A stretch of DNA of 22,730 nt from Chlorobium sp. (GCA_028277485.1 JANQGE010000016.1:1-22730); one strand, 5' to 3'; counted from the stretch's first letter, positions 15,832 through 22,475 are shown. Numbers and translations are program-made. Notes: generated by a model from the letters alone, not told the origin.

Positions 15832-17012
15832 TAAAAAGATGCTCCGACACTAACCCTGAAACTATCCTGATTTTCATCACCGTCAGGAGCAAGGCTTTTT
15901 GTAGGATGCGAGTAAGATGCCCCTATGGAGACATTTGGCCTGACATGAGCTGTAAGCCCTCCCGACAGAGCCGGATTTTCCCCATCCCTGTAGCTGCTGT
16001 AACGGAGACTGCCTTTCAACCAAGGGTAGAAAAAGTATCCTGCGTCCGCCCGCATGTTAACCATATCGAGATCATGCATCCTGCTGACAGCAACACCGCC
16101 GGTAAAGCTGCCGTAGTTACCGCTGAGATCGGCACCATAGAATGTCGACTCTCCTGCAAAATTACCTCTCCCAGGTATGGCATCGTCAGCATACTGGAAA
16201 AAACTTGCTTCGATCTCAATGTTGTTGTCAAGACCCACATAGGGATTGCCCAGGGTTCCGCCGGTACCGCTCAGCAAACCCGAACCGCCGAACTTGTATT
16301 TCGCGCGCAGGTACCTTGCGTCGGTCAGGTTATTGCCATTGGAACCGTTAGCATTTGACACGCCACCAAGGATATTATAACCGCCTTTCTGACCACGGAC
16401 GATATTCATCTCAACTCCTGTACCCGGAGATGGAAAAACCCCGCCACGTCGCAGAAAAAAACTGTTCGCGTTACCGAGAGACAGAACGACACCTGGCGCA
16501 AATGTCCAGAGTGCGCGAAGACTTGTTGTAAAATCTCCCCCCCGCGCCGACATGACAGCCAGCACACCAAGGTTTTCACCCAGCGTGCCTCCAACCAGGA
16601 TGCTGCCTGTAGAAGGCCCACCCCAGTCAAGTACCTCATCTTCAACACTATCGTCAGCCAGGGTAACCTCTTCCTCCCATTCCAAAAGGTTCCCTCTAAC
16701 CCAGACAGCAAATGGAGCAATGCCCGGGATGTCTGAGGGCCATGTTGAGTTAGGAAACGTTTTTTTATAGGCTTCAGCACCCAGCTCCGTCACATCAATC
16801 TTGGTTTTCGCTTCATCTTCCCCTCCGGGCCAACGGTAACCGTTTGCCTTGAATGCCTCTCCAAAAGAGTTTGTTGTCGGGAAGCCTGAATGACAGGTAT
16901 AGCAGGATGTTCCGTACTTTCGTGCAAAGTTCGGCTGAGCCGAGACATCCGTACTCCAGAACAGGACAGGCACGATAAAGACTGAAGCCAGTATCGCAAG
17001 TAATACTTTTCT
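15831..17012 (-). CDS. Cyc2-like monoheme cytochrome-porin fusion (outer membrane)
   Basis: 393 residues. The signal peptide is MRKVLLAILASVFIVPVLFW... cut after VSA (residue 26). It is followed at once by PNFARKYGTSCYTCHSGFP...FGEAFKANGY, with a single heme site CYTCH at 38-42. The remaining ~320 residues alternate in short Gly/Asn/aromatic-rich strands and end in Phe, as in outer-membrane beta-barrels. This order (heme segment then barrel) and the FAR-x-G-x-x-C-x-x-CH...FG-x-x-FK-x-x-GY pattern resemble Cyc2, the iron-oxidising cytochrome-porin, but related proteins occur in other lineages, so Fe(II) as substrate is not proven. ATG 17012 has GGGGAGGA upstream. It is probably the outer-membrane partner of the bc locus. 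Confidence 0.8.
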   Translation of the reverse strand, partial: RKVLLAILASVFIVPVLFWSTDVSAQPNFARKYGTSCYTCHSGFPTTNSFGEAFKANGYRWPGGEDEAKTKIDVTELGAEAYKKTFPNSTWPSDIPGIAPFAVWVRGNLLEWEEEVTLADDSVEDEVLDWGGPSTGSILVGGTLGENLGVLAVMSARGGDFTTSLRALWTFAPGVVLSLGNANSFFLRRGGVFPSPGTGVEMNIVRGQKGGYNILGGVSNANGSNGNNLTDARYLRAKYKFGGSGLLSGTGGTLGNPYVGLDNNIEIEASFFQYADDAIPGRGNFAGESTFYGADLSGNYGSFTGGVAVSRMHDLDMVNMRADAGYFFYPWLKGSLRYSSYRDGENPALSGGLTAHVRPNVSIGASYSHPTKSLAPDGDENQDSFRVSVGASF

Positions 17013-17039
17013 CATGAGTTGATCCTCCCCAGGTATTGC

Positions 17040-17152
17040 GGGCACCTCTATTTATTGTCATGAGCGGTTCAAGTGCGAGGCGAACGGAGCGCAGAAACCC
17101 TTTCTTATCCGATCAACGATGCAATTGAAGCGCGAAATAAATAGAGGTGCCC
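17040..17152 (-). mobile_element. MITE copy C (113 bp) just upstream of the cytochrome-porin gene
   Basis: Reads GGGCACCTCTATTTATTGTC at the left edge and AAATAAATAGAGGTGCCC at the right; orientation is opposite to copies A and B. It shares GAGCGGTTCAAGTGC and GGAGCGCAGAAACC with copy D. Flanks are TTGC and TTGT, a possible 3-bp duplication. It ends 28 bp before the ATG of the cytochrome-porin gene, just upstream of its ribosome binding site, so it lies in that gene's leader. Confidence 0.88.
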
Positions 17153-17184
17153 TTGTGTTGCGCTTGCGTTAAAGAACAAAGAGA

Positions 17185-17209
17185 TGTTGCATGCAAGAAA
17201 CATGCAACA
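17185..17209. promoter_or_regulatory. 9-bp inverted repeat (TGTTGCATG / CATGCAACA)
   Basis: TGTTGCATG and CATGCAACA are separated by 7 nt (CAAGAAA). It could be an operator or an RNA hairpin in the leader of the minus-strand transcript. It is not followed by a clear T-tract. Confidence 0.45.
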
Positions 17210-17223
17210 GGTGCCTTCTCTTT

Positions 17224-17257
17224 TGTTAACAATTGTTAACATAACGATTGTTAACAT
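17224..17257. promoter_or_regulatory. GTTAAC palindrome array, candidate operator
   Basis: TGTTAACAATTGTTAACA (17224-17241) is an 18-bp perfect palindrome. A third GTTAAC lies at 17250-17255. On the minus strand the block reads as two tandem 15-mers, ATGTTAACAATYGTT. Such regularity suggests cooperative binding of a dimeric regulator controlling the cytochrome-porin gene; the regulator is unknown. Confidence 0.5.
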
Positions 17258-17375
17258 CAATTCCAAAAAAAAACATGCACCAAGCGCATAACGCACTCTT
17301 TCATAAACAGTTGCAATTTGCACAACGGCCAGGGTCAACACCCTTGCAAGCATTAACGGGGGGAACTGAAGGGGC

Positions 17376-17594
17376 TTACTTTCGTATCATCACATGATAA
17401 TATGCACCCTCTTTCCTTATCTCCTCCACATGATGCCCCTGCTCTTCGGCGGTCCGTGGAACACTCTGCAGGGGTTCGCCTTCCGCCAAAAGCACATCAA
17501 GCATATCACCTTTTTCGATCTGGGACAGCTTCAGCTTCACCTTTACCATGGTCATGGGACAGCGCTCTTTCGTTATATCTATGGAATGCAGCAT
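17376..17594 (-). CDS. TusA-family sulfur carrier protein
   Basis: 72 residues. The TusA/SirA fold begins with a short strand and the CPMT motif, with the active-site Cys at residue 12 (RCPMTMVKVKLKL), which carries sulfur as a persulfide. KGDMLDVLLAEGEPLQSVPRTAEEQGH matches the second half. The ATG at 17594 is chosen because AAAGGAGGAGC lies 7 nt upstream; the longer open frame to 17705 has no support. It is encoded downstream of the DsrE2-like gene, from which it is separated by a MITE copy, and may pass sulfur to or from that protein. Confidence 0.9.
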   Translation of the reverse strand: MLHSIDITKERCPMTMVKVKLKLSQIEKGDMLDVLLAEGEPLQSVPRTAEEQGHHVEEIRKEGAYYHVMIRK

Positions 17595-17650
17595 GAAATA
17601 AGCTCCTCCTTTATCTACTCTACATTGGTTGGTTCTCATTCCTTTGCCAA

Positions 17651-17685
17651 GGGATAAGAAAAGACAGCCAAGAACAGTAGGCTGT
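17651..17685 (-). terminator. Weak candidate terminator
   Basis: ACAGCC (17664-17669) and GGCTGT (17680-17685) form a 6-bp stem with a 10-nt loop, followed on the minus strand by CTTTTCTT. It lies after the DsrE2-like gene and MITE copy D and before tusA. The T-tract is imperfect. Confidence 0.3.
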
Positions 17686-17719
17686 AAGCAAAAAAGCGGC
17701 GGCAAGATAACCCACTATG

Positions 17720-17836
17720 GGACACCTCCGTTTATTGTCATGAGCGGTTCAAGTGCAAGGCGAACGGAGCACAGAAACCCCTTTCTATCCGCCGAACGAA
17801 GTAATCAGGGCGCGCAACAAATTAATAGAGGTGCCC
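17720..17836 (-). mobile_element. MITE copy D (117 bp) between the DsrE2-like gene and tusA
   Basis: Left end GGACACCTCCGTTTATTGTC, right end ATTAATAGAGGTGCCC, same orientation as copy C. The interior contains GCCGAACGAAGTAATCAGGG, the reverse complement of sequence in copies A and B, which links all four copies. It starts 5 bp beyond the stop of the DsrE2-like gene. Flanks (TATG / TGTG) match imperfectly. Confidence 0.87.
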
Positions 17837-17841
17837 TGTGT

Positions 17842-18318
17842 TCAGATAAAAACAATATGCGCATCCTTCGAAACATCGAGGAAAGTCGCAACCCCTGCAA
17901 CATCCTTTACGTGACCGTCAAGGTCCTCCTGCTTAACCCCGAGAATATGCATTGCCATCTCACAGGCAACAAAATCAATGTTCAGCTCCTTGGCGGCATC
18001 GATCAACTCATCCAATGTAGCCACGTTGTTTTTTTTCATCATTCCGGTCATCAAAAGAGGACTTACCCCGCCAAAATTCAGTCTGCTTAGCGGCAAGGTT
18101 TTCTTCCCTCCCATGAGAAAATTGAAAACCCTTGCAAGAATCCCGCTGCCAATCCATGACCGGCCGGTCTTTCTCTTCAGAATGTTCAGCCCCCAGAAGG
18201 TGAAAAACATTTTTACCTCCCAGTTAACCGCAGCCGCACCTGTGGCCAACGTAAATGCTGCAAGCGCCTTGTCAAAATCTCCGCTGAAACATACTATCGA
18301 CAGTTTCTTACGCTCCAT
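17842..18318 (-). CDS. DsrE2-like (DsrE/DsrF/DrsH superfamily) protein
   Basis: 158 residues. The N-terminal strand (KLSIVCFSGDFDKALAAF), then FFTFWGLNIL, a basic segment, LPLSRLNFGG and a C-terminal FVACEMAMHILGV carrying the conserved Cys, are the pattern of DsrE2-type proteins, which accompany TusA and rhodaneses in sulfane-sulfur transfer. Residues ~20-60 are hydrophobic, and some members are membrane-associated. GGGAGAGAGCT precedes the ATG. It is encoded directly after the JAMM protease gene, so sulfur supply to the thiocarboxylate carrier is a likely role (inference). Confidence 0.85.
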   Translation of the reverse strand: MERKKLSIVCFSGDFDKALAAFTLATGAAAVNWEVKMFFTFWGLNILKRKTGRSWIGSGILARVFNFLMGGKKTLPLSRLNFGGVSPLLMTGMMKKNNVATLDELIDAAKELNIDFVACEMAMHILGVKQEDLDGHVKDVAGVATFLDVSKDAHIVFI

Positions 18319-18361
18319 AGCTCTCTCCCTGTTTTCCGGTTCCGCACTTTAGGGCACCCCT

Positions 18362-18760
18362 TTATCCCTCAATAATGTCAAGAGGCTCTTCAGAAACCTC
18401 ATTCTTCACAATTCTGAACGCTTTGACCTCGGGTGTTGCCGCCGCCAATGACACAATGACATAGATCATTTCCGGGTCAAAGGCCAGTTTGATATCCTCC
18501 TTCGACGGCCTGGCCGGTGTTTGGGGATGACTGTGATAGACGGCAATCGCGCGCTGTTTTTTCGCCCTCATTGCCCGGACAACAGCAAACTGCTCCTTCG
18601 GATCAAACGAGAAATGCTCTCCTGATTCATCGATGTTTGTCAAACAGTATGCTTCGGTAACCGTGGTATCCTGACCGCCCAGATAGCCGCACGCTTCCAA
18701 CGGCAGGTCATTTTGCGCATGCTCGATGATCTTTTCGTAAACACTTTTCCACATGTCCAT
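18362..18760 (-). CDS. JAMM/MPN+ metalloprotease (HcyD/Mec-like)
   Basis: 132 residues. The zinc motif is complete: Glu22 (LEACGYLGG), His76-x-His78-Pro (YHSHPQTPARPS), Ser86 and Asp89. Small stand-alone JAMM proteins encoded beside ThiS-like carriers trim the carrier C-terminus and release the amino acid product from it (HcyD in Wolinella, Mec in mycobacteria). Here the neighbouring carrier has residues beyond its Gly-Gly, so both tasks are needed. It is encoded 27 bp after the E1-like gene, in the same direction. Confidence 0.9.
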   Translation of the reverse strand: MDMWKSVYEKIIEHAQNDLPLEACGYLGGQDTTVTEAYCLTNIDESGEHFSFDPKEQFAVVRAMRAKKQRAIAVYHSHPQTPARPSKEDIKLAFDPEMIYVIVSLAAATPEVKAFRIVKNEVSEEPLDIIEG

Positions 18761-18787
18761 GTAATGCCCCTTTTCCCGGCGAACCGT

Positions 18788-19597
18788 TTACTTTTTCAAG
18801 TCGCATACAATTTGCTGCCCATCAATTAATCTGGTGATCGACGGGTGTTCGGAACAAACGGCGCACTTCGGATTTTTTCGAAGTTTTACCTTCCTGAAAT
18901 TCATGGGCAGCGCATCGAAGGTCAGCAACGCATCAGCCAGAACTTCCCCTGCCCCGGTGATATACTTTAACGCCTCTGCGGCCTGTATCGTACCGAGCAT
19001 TCCCGCAACAGCACCAAGCACTCCGGCTTCGGAACAGGTAGGGATCATATTTTCCGGCGGCGGCTTATGAAAAACACACCGGTAACAGGCGCTTTTTTTA
19101 GGCAAAACGGTCATTGTCTGGCCGTTAAATCTCAGAATGCCCCCGTGAGAGTACGGTATTCGCTTCATCACGCAGGCATCGTTTATGAGAAATTTTGTCG
19201 CGAAATTATCGGTACCGTCAATAACGAAATCATAACCGTCAATGATGCCCTCAATATTCGACGCCTGTACAAATGCCCTGACCGGTTCGACAGTGACGTC
19301 GGGATTGATAGCTTCGATCTTGTCCTTGGCCGACATCACCTTGAGGGCTCCGATGTCTTTGGTAAAATGAATGATCTGCCGCTGCAGATTCGACACCTCG
19401 ACAGCATCGGCATCGACGACACCTATCCTCCCGATGCCGGCAGCCGCACAATACATTGCTGCCGGAGCCCCAAGTCCCCCGGCCCCGATTATCAGTACTC
19501 TTGAATTCATCAATTTAAGCTGCCCCTCAACGCCGACGGAATTGAGCAAAATGTGGCGGCTGTAGCGCTCCAGTTGCGATTGGGTAAAATCAATCAT
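18788..19597 (-). CDS. ThiF/MoeB-like E1 enzyme (HcyF-like)
   Basis: 269 residues. It adenylates the C-terminal glycine of a ubiquitin-like sulfur carrier so that it can become a thiocarboxylate. GAGGLG (38-43) binds ATP, Arg73 and DGTDN (127-131) complete the site, and two CxxC pairs (171/174, 245/248) bind zinc. There is no rhodanese domain, so sulfur must come from another protein or from sulfide. Its ATG overlaps the metY stop in ATGA, indicating translational coupling. Its neighbours favour the HcyF role over MoeB or ThiF. Confidence 0.92.
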   Translation of the reverse strand: MIDFTQSQLERYSRHILLNSVGVEGQLKLMNSRVLIIGAGGLGAPAAMYCAAAGIGRIGVVDADAVEVSNLQRQIIHFTKDIGALKVMSAKDKIEAINPDVTVEPVRAFVQASNIEGIIDGYDFVIDGTDNFATKFLINDACVMKRIPYSHGGILRFNGQTMTVLPKKSACYRCVFHKPPPENMIPTCSEAGVLGAVAGMLGTIQAAEALKYITGAGEVLADALLTFDALPMNFRKVKLRKNPKCAVCSEHPSITRLIDGQQIVCDLKK

Positions 19598-20826
19598 AGA
19601 CTCTCCAGACCCCGTTGCATATCCATTATCAAATCTTCCCGGTCTTCTATGCCGACCGAAAGCCTCAGCATGCTTTCAGGCACTCCCATCTCCCGACGCT
19701 CCCGGAGTGAATACTCACCAAATATTGTCGAAGCGGGATGAATGATCAGGCTTTTATTATCGTTAAGGTTTGTTGCATTTCGTATAATCTCAAGGCTGTC
19801 GATAAACCGGAAACACTGTTCCTTATCCTGCAGCTCAAAAGTAACCAGCCCGCCAAAACGGTCTTTGAACTGCGTTGAAGCAATTGCATGATACTCCGAT
19901 GTCGGCAGGCCGGGATAATTGACAGCGTGAACGTTCGGCTGCTTCGAAAGAAACCGGGCAATATCCATCGCGTTGTTGCAGCTATGCTGAATCCGCAATG
20001 CCAGGGTCTCCAGGCCGAGAGTGTTCATCCATGCATGATGCGGAGCCATGCAGGAACCGCAGTTCCGGAAAACCTCTCTGCGGAGTTTTGCCAGAAACGC
20101 AAACCGCCCGTATTGTTTGCTGAGCGTGGATATCTTTGGAGATCTTCTCCAGTCGAACAAACCGTTGTCGATAATAACTCCGCCGACCCCCGTGGCTCCG
20201 CCTGAAATATACTTGGTTGCAGAAATGACCTCCACAGCAACCCCGTACTCCCTCGACTTAAAAAGAAACGGTGTCGTCAACGTCCCGTCAAGTACAAGGG
20301 GAAGCGCAAACTCTCGTGCGCACTGTGAAACAGCCAAAATATCGACAACTTCCAACTGGGGGTTCGTTATTGATTCCAGGTACAAGGCCCGGGTGTTTTC
20401 ATCGATTTTGCCTTGGATATCATCCGGGCGGCTCATGTCGGCATACCGCACCTCGAGCCCCCAATCTGCAAGCGTCTTTTCAAACAGCGACACTGTATTG
20501 CCGAAAAGGTGGCGGCTCGAAACGATATTTGTTCCGGCTGACGCCAGAGCAAGAATCACGTTCGTTATGGCTGCCATGCCGGACGAAACTGCAATCACCC
20601 CGAGGGATTCGGTTAATACCCGCATTCTTTGTTCAAAATCCTCGACGGTTGGATTGCTGATCCTGCTGTAGGTATGTGCAGGCACTCTCCCTTCGAAGGC
20701 TTGTTGAATCTGTCCTGCGTTTTCAAATTCAAAAGCCACCGAATCATACAACGGGGGCCGAAGAGCACCGTGCACATCCTTCTTGGGATACCTCGTATGC
20801 AGGGCTTTTGTGGTAAAACCTCTCAT
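19594..20826 (-). CDS. metY: MetY-like homocysteine synthase
   Basis: 410-residue Cys/Met-metabolism PLP enzyme. Tyr53/Arg55 (TYSRISNPT), Asp180 (LVLDGTLTTPF) and the PLP lysine Lys205 (SATKYISGG) are present. It should exchange the O-acyl group of acetyl- (or succinyl-) homoserine for sulfur, which the context suggests comes from a protein thiocarboxylate. At 410 residues it is slightly shorter than the usual MetY, and cystathionine synthase activity cannot be excluded by eye. It overlaps the carrier gene and the E1 gene by 4 bp each. Its ribosome binding site GGAGGA (20835-20840) is made by the glycine codons of the carrier gene. Confidence 0.9.
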   Translation of the reverse strand: MRGFTTKALHTRYPKKDVHGALRPPLYDSVAFEFENAGQIQQAFEGRVPAHTYSRISNPTVEDFEQRMRVLTESLGVIAVSSGMAAITNVILALASAGTNIVSSRHLFGNTVSLFEKTLADWGLEVRYADMSRPDDIQGKIDENTRALYLESITNPQLEVVDILAVSQCAREFALPLVLDGTLTTPFLFKSREYGVAVEVISATKYISGGATGVGGVIIDNGLFDWRRSPKISTLSKQYGRFAFLAKLRREVFRNCGSCMAPHHAWMNTLGLETLALRIQHSCNNAMDIARFLSKQPNVHAVNYPGLPTSEYHAIASTQFKDRFGGLVTFELQDKEQCFRFIDSLEIIRNATNLNDNKSLIIHPASTIFGEYSLRERREMGVPESMLRLSVGIEDREDLIMDMQRGLESL

Positions 20827-21038
20827 TCCCAGGATCCTCCCCCCATGAAGTAGAGAAAATCAATCTCATCTCCGTCCCGGACAACCCTTGTGTCAAACGT
20901 TTCACGCTCGAGAAAATCCCCATTGATCTGAACAGAGACCGTGTCAGGCATTTCCACTCCCTGATCTGCCAGCAGCTCGGTCACCGTCACGGATTCCTGC
21001 ACCACCTGTTTTTTTTCACCGTTGATCGTCAGTTTCAT
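20823..21038 (-). CDS. ThiS/MoaD-like sulfur carrier with C-terminal tail (HcyS-like)
   Basis: 71-residue beta-grasp protein (MKLTINGEKK...VTVTELLADQGV...VSVQINGDFLERE...VRDGDEIDFLYFMGGG). The hallmark terminal Gly-Gly is not at the end: the chain finishes GGGSWE, so a protease must remove GSWE or SWE before adenylation. This is the layout of HcyS (Gly-Gly-Ala), not of ThiS or MoaD. Encoded between cysK and metY, it probably carries the sulfur for homocysteine, perhaps also for cysteine. The start is ATG 21038, 24 bp after the cysK stop. Confidence 0.9.
   Translation of the reverse strand: MKLTINGEKKQVVQESVTVTELLADQGVEMPDTVSVQINGDFLERETFDTRVVRDGDEIDFLYFMGGGSWE
20835..20840 (-). promoter_or_regulatory. 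metY ribosome binding site inside the carrier's glycine codons
   Basis: GGAGGA, 8 nt before the metY ATG, is formed exactly by the codons of Gly67-Gly68 of the carrier. The carrier's Ser-Trp-Glu-stop codons form the spacer. Confidence 0.7.
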
Positions 21039-21062
21039 TCCTGTGTTTTTTAACGTGTTGAA

Positions 21063-22004
21063 TCAGCCCGCAACCATCCCGATGCTTAAATACCTCTCGC
21101 CCGTATCGGGAAATATGGTCACAATTGTCGCCCCTTTTATTCCTGCTTTTTTCATGTACTTTGCCGTCGCACAAGCCGCCGCTCCCGATGAAATACCCGC
21201 CAATATTCCCTCTTCACGAACGATTCGGCGTGTCCATTGCACCGCTTCATCATCTGTTACCTTTATCACATCATCAATAAGTTCCTTATCCATTATAGAA
21301 GGGATAAATCCCGCCCCTATGCCTTGTATGATATGCGGGCCCGGGGCTTCACCGCTTAAGGCCGCACAATTTGCCGGTTCAACGGCAACAACCCTGACAG
21401 ATGACCTCACCTCCTTGACTTTTCTTGCAACCCCGGTTATCGTACCGCCGGTACCTACACCGGCCACAATAATATCCACCTTCTCATCAGTATCCCTCAA
21501 TATTTCAACGGCGGTTGTTTTCTCGTGAACCGCCGCATTTGAAGGATTATCAAACTGACGAACAACAAAAGAGTTCTGCAATGAAGCATGCAGTTCTTCG
21601 GCCTTTTCGATTGCCCCCTCCATTCCCAGGTGAGCAGGGGTCAATGCAACCTTCGCCCCGAACAAAGCAAGCAGTTTCCGCCGTTCAACACTCATCGAGT
21701 CAGGCATCACAACGATGAGCTTATACTTTCGCACTGCCGCAATAAAAGCCAGAGCTATCCCCGTATTGCCGCTGGTTGCCTCGATTATTGTCCCCCCGGG
21801 CTCAAGCTCTCCCTTCTCAACGGCGGCATCGATCATGGCAAGCGCCGCCCTGTCCTTCACCGATCCGCAGGGATTAGACTGTTCAAGTTTTGCAAGCACC
21901 TGATTTCCGTTCCCGAACACCCTGTTCAACCCGACCAGGGGCGTTCGGCCTACAAGCTCCGTTATGTCTTTTGCATATTTCAACCCGACCGGATTCTTCG
22001 GCAT
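21063..22004 (-). CDS. cysK: Cysteine synthase (O-acetylserine sulfhydrylase)
   Basis: 313-residue fold-type II PLP enzyme making cysteine from O-acetylserine and sulfide. The PLP lysine is Lys50 (NPCGSVKDR), substrate loop TSGNTG at 77-82 and phosphate loop GTGGTITG near 185. GIGAGFIP is the usual CysK segment. The ATG overlaps the TAA of the rrf2 gene by one base. Its neighbours leave open whether it uses free sulfide or the carrier thiocarboxylate, as CysM does in mycobacteria. Confidence 0.93.
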   Translation of the reverse strand: MPKNPVGLKYAKDITELVGRTPLVGLNRVFGNGNQVLAKLEQSNPCGSVKDRAALAMIDAAVEKGELEPGGTIIEATSGNTGIALAFIAAVRKYKLIVVMPDSMSVERRKLLALFGAKVALTPAHLGMEGAIEKAEELHASLQNSFVVRQFDNPSNAAVHEKTTAVEILRDTDEKVDIIVAGVGTGGTITGVARKVKEVRSSVRVVAVEPANCAALSGEAPGPHIIQGIGAGFIPSIMDKELIDDVIKVTDDEAVQWTRRIVREEGILAGISSGAAACATAKYMKKAGIKGATIVTIFPDTGERYLSIGMVAG

Positions 22005-22414
22005 TAAATGTAGTAAATTCGCTTTTGCGAAAACCTTTTCTCCCGTATAAGAAGTTCTTCCAGAGACATGGAAAAATACTCCCTGACGTCATCTTCCAGG
22101 GTTCCGAACACCTGTCCTATCGCTGCCGGATCATGCTTCGAGGCAATTTCAAGCGGACCTTCCAGTGCCTCGAGAATCGAAAACACCGTGACATCCTGCG
22201 GACTCTCGGCAAGCTTATACCCCCCCTTGTTGCCCCGTATGCTTTTCACCAATCCGTTCTTGCCCAAACGATTAAAAATCTGTTCAAGATAATTTCTCGG
22301 AATAGCCCTTGCGTCGACAATCTGCTTAATCTGCACCAGATCCTTTCCAAAATTATCCGCCAGATCAAGCATGGCCGCCAATCCGTAATGGGCTTTAGCG
22401 CTCAATGAAAACAT
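22004..22414 (-). CDS. Rrf2-family transcriptional regulator (CymR-like)
   Basis: 136 residues. MFSLSAKAHYGLAAMLDLA starts a winged helix typical of Rrf2 proteins; RAIPRNYLEQIFNRLGKNGL is the recognition region and IRGNKGGYKLAESP the wing. The cysteines that hold an Fe-S cluster in IscR/NsrR are absent; there is no Cys at all. That matches CymR, which senses cysteine status through CysK. The one-base overlap with cysK supports the same pairing here. AGGA about 9 nt before the ATG serves as ribosome binding site. Confidence 0.92.
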   Translation of the reverse strand: MFSLSAKAHYGLAAMLDLADNFGKDLVQIKQIVDARAIPRNYLEQIFNRLGKNGLVKSIRGNKGGYKLAESPQDVTVFSILEALEGPLEIASKHDPAAIGQVFGTLEDDVREYFSMSLEELLIREKRFSQKRIYYI

Positions 22415-22446
22415 AGTTTACTATCCTGACCTGTTTTTAATAGTTA

Positions 22447-22475
22447 AATCTAAAAAAATTGACCAAAATAGTCAA
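22447..22475 (-). promoter_or_regulatory. Promoter of the rrf2-cysK operon with overlapping dyad
   Basis: On the minus strand TTGACT (22470-22475) and TAGATT (22447-22452) are 17 bp apart, a fair sigma70-type promoter. The dyad TTGAC-7-GTCAA (22459-22475) covers the -35 box and is a candidate Rrf2 operator for autoregulation. Confidence 0.5.

Larger units (their letters stand above)
17153..17375. other. Gene-free regulatory stretch between tusA and the cytochrome-porin gene
   Basis: No gene is supported here. It contains two separate dyads (17185-17209 and 17224-17257), an A-run and several short TTGCAA repeats. Its position suggests the promoter and operator region of the cytochrome-porin gene on the minus strand. 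Confidence 0.5.

Noticed and set aside
17224..17257. GTTAAC repeats as a short CRISPR or iteron origin
   Set aside because: Units are only 15 bp, contiguous, without spacers, and no cas or replication gene is nearby; an operator is simpler.
17105..17353. 82-codon minus-strand frame downstream of tusA
   Set aside because: It runs through the palindromes and into MITE copy C, has no ribosome binding site, and its hydrophobic sequence comes partly from the repeat DNA.
8662..17836. Firm target-site duplication length for the MITEs
   Set aside because: Only copy B has identical 4-bp flanks (TAAA); the others match at 3 of 4 positions at best, so the length cannot be set from this window.
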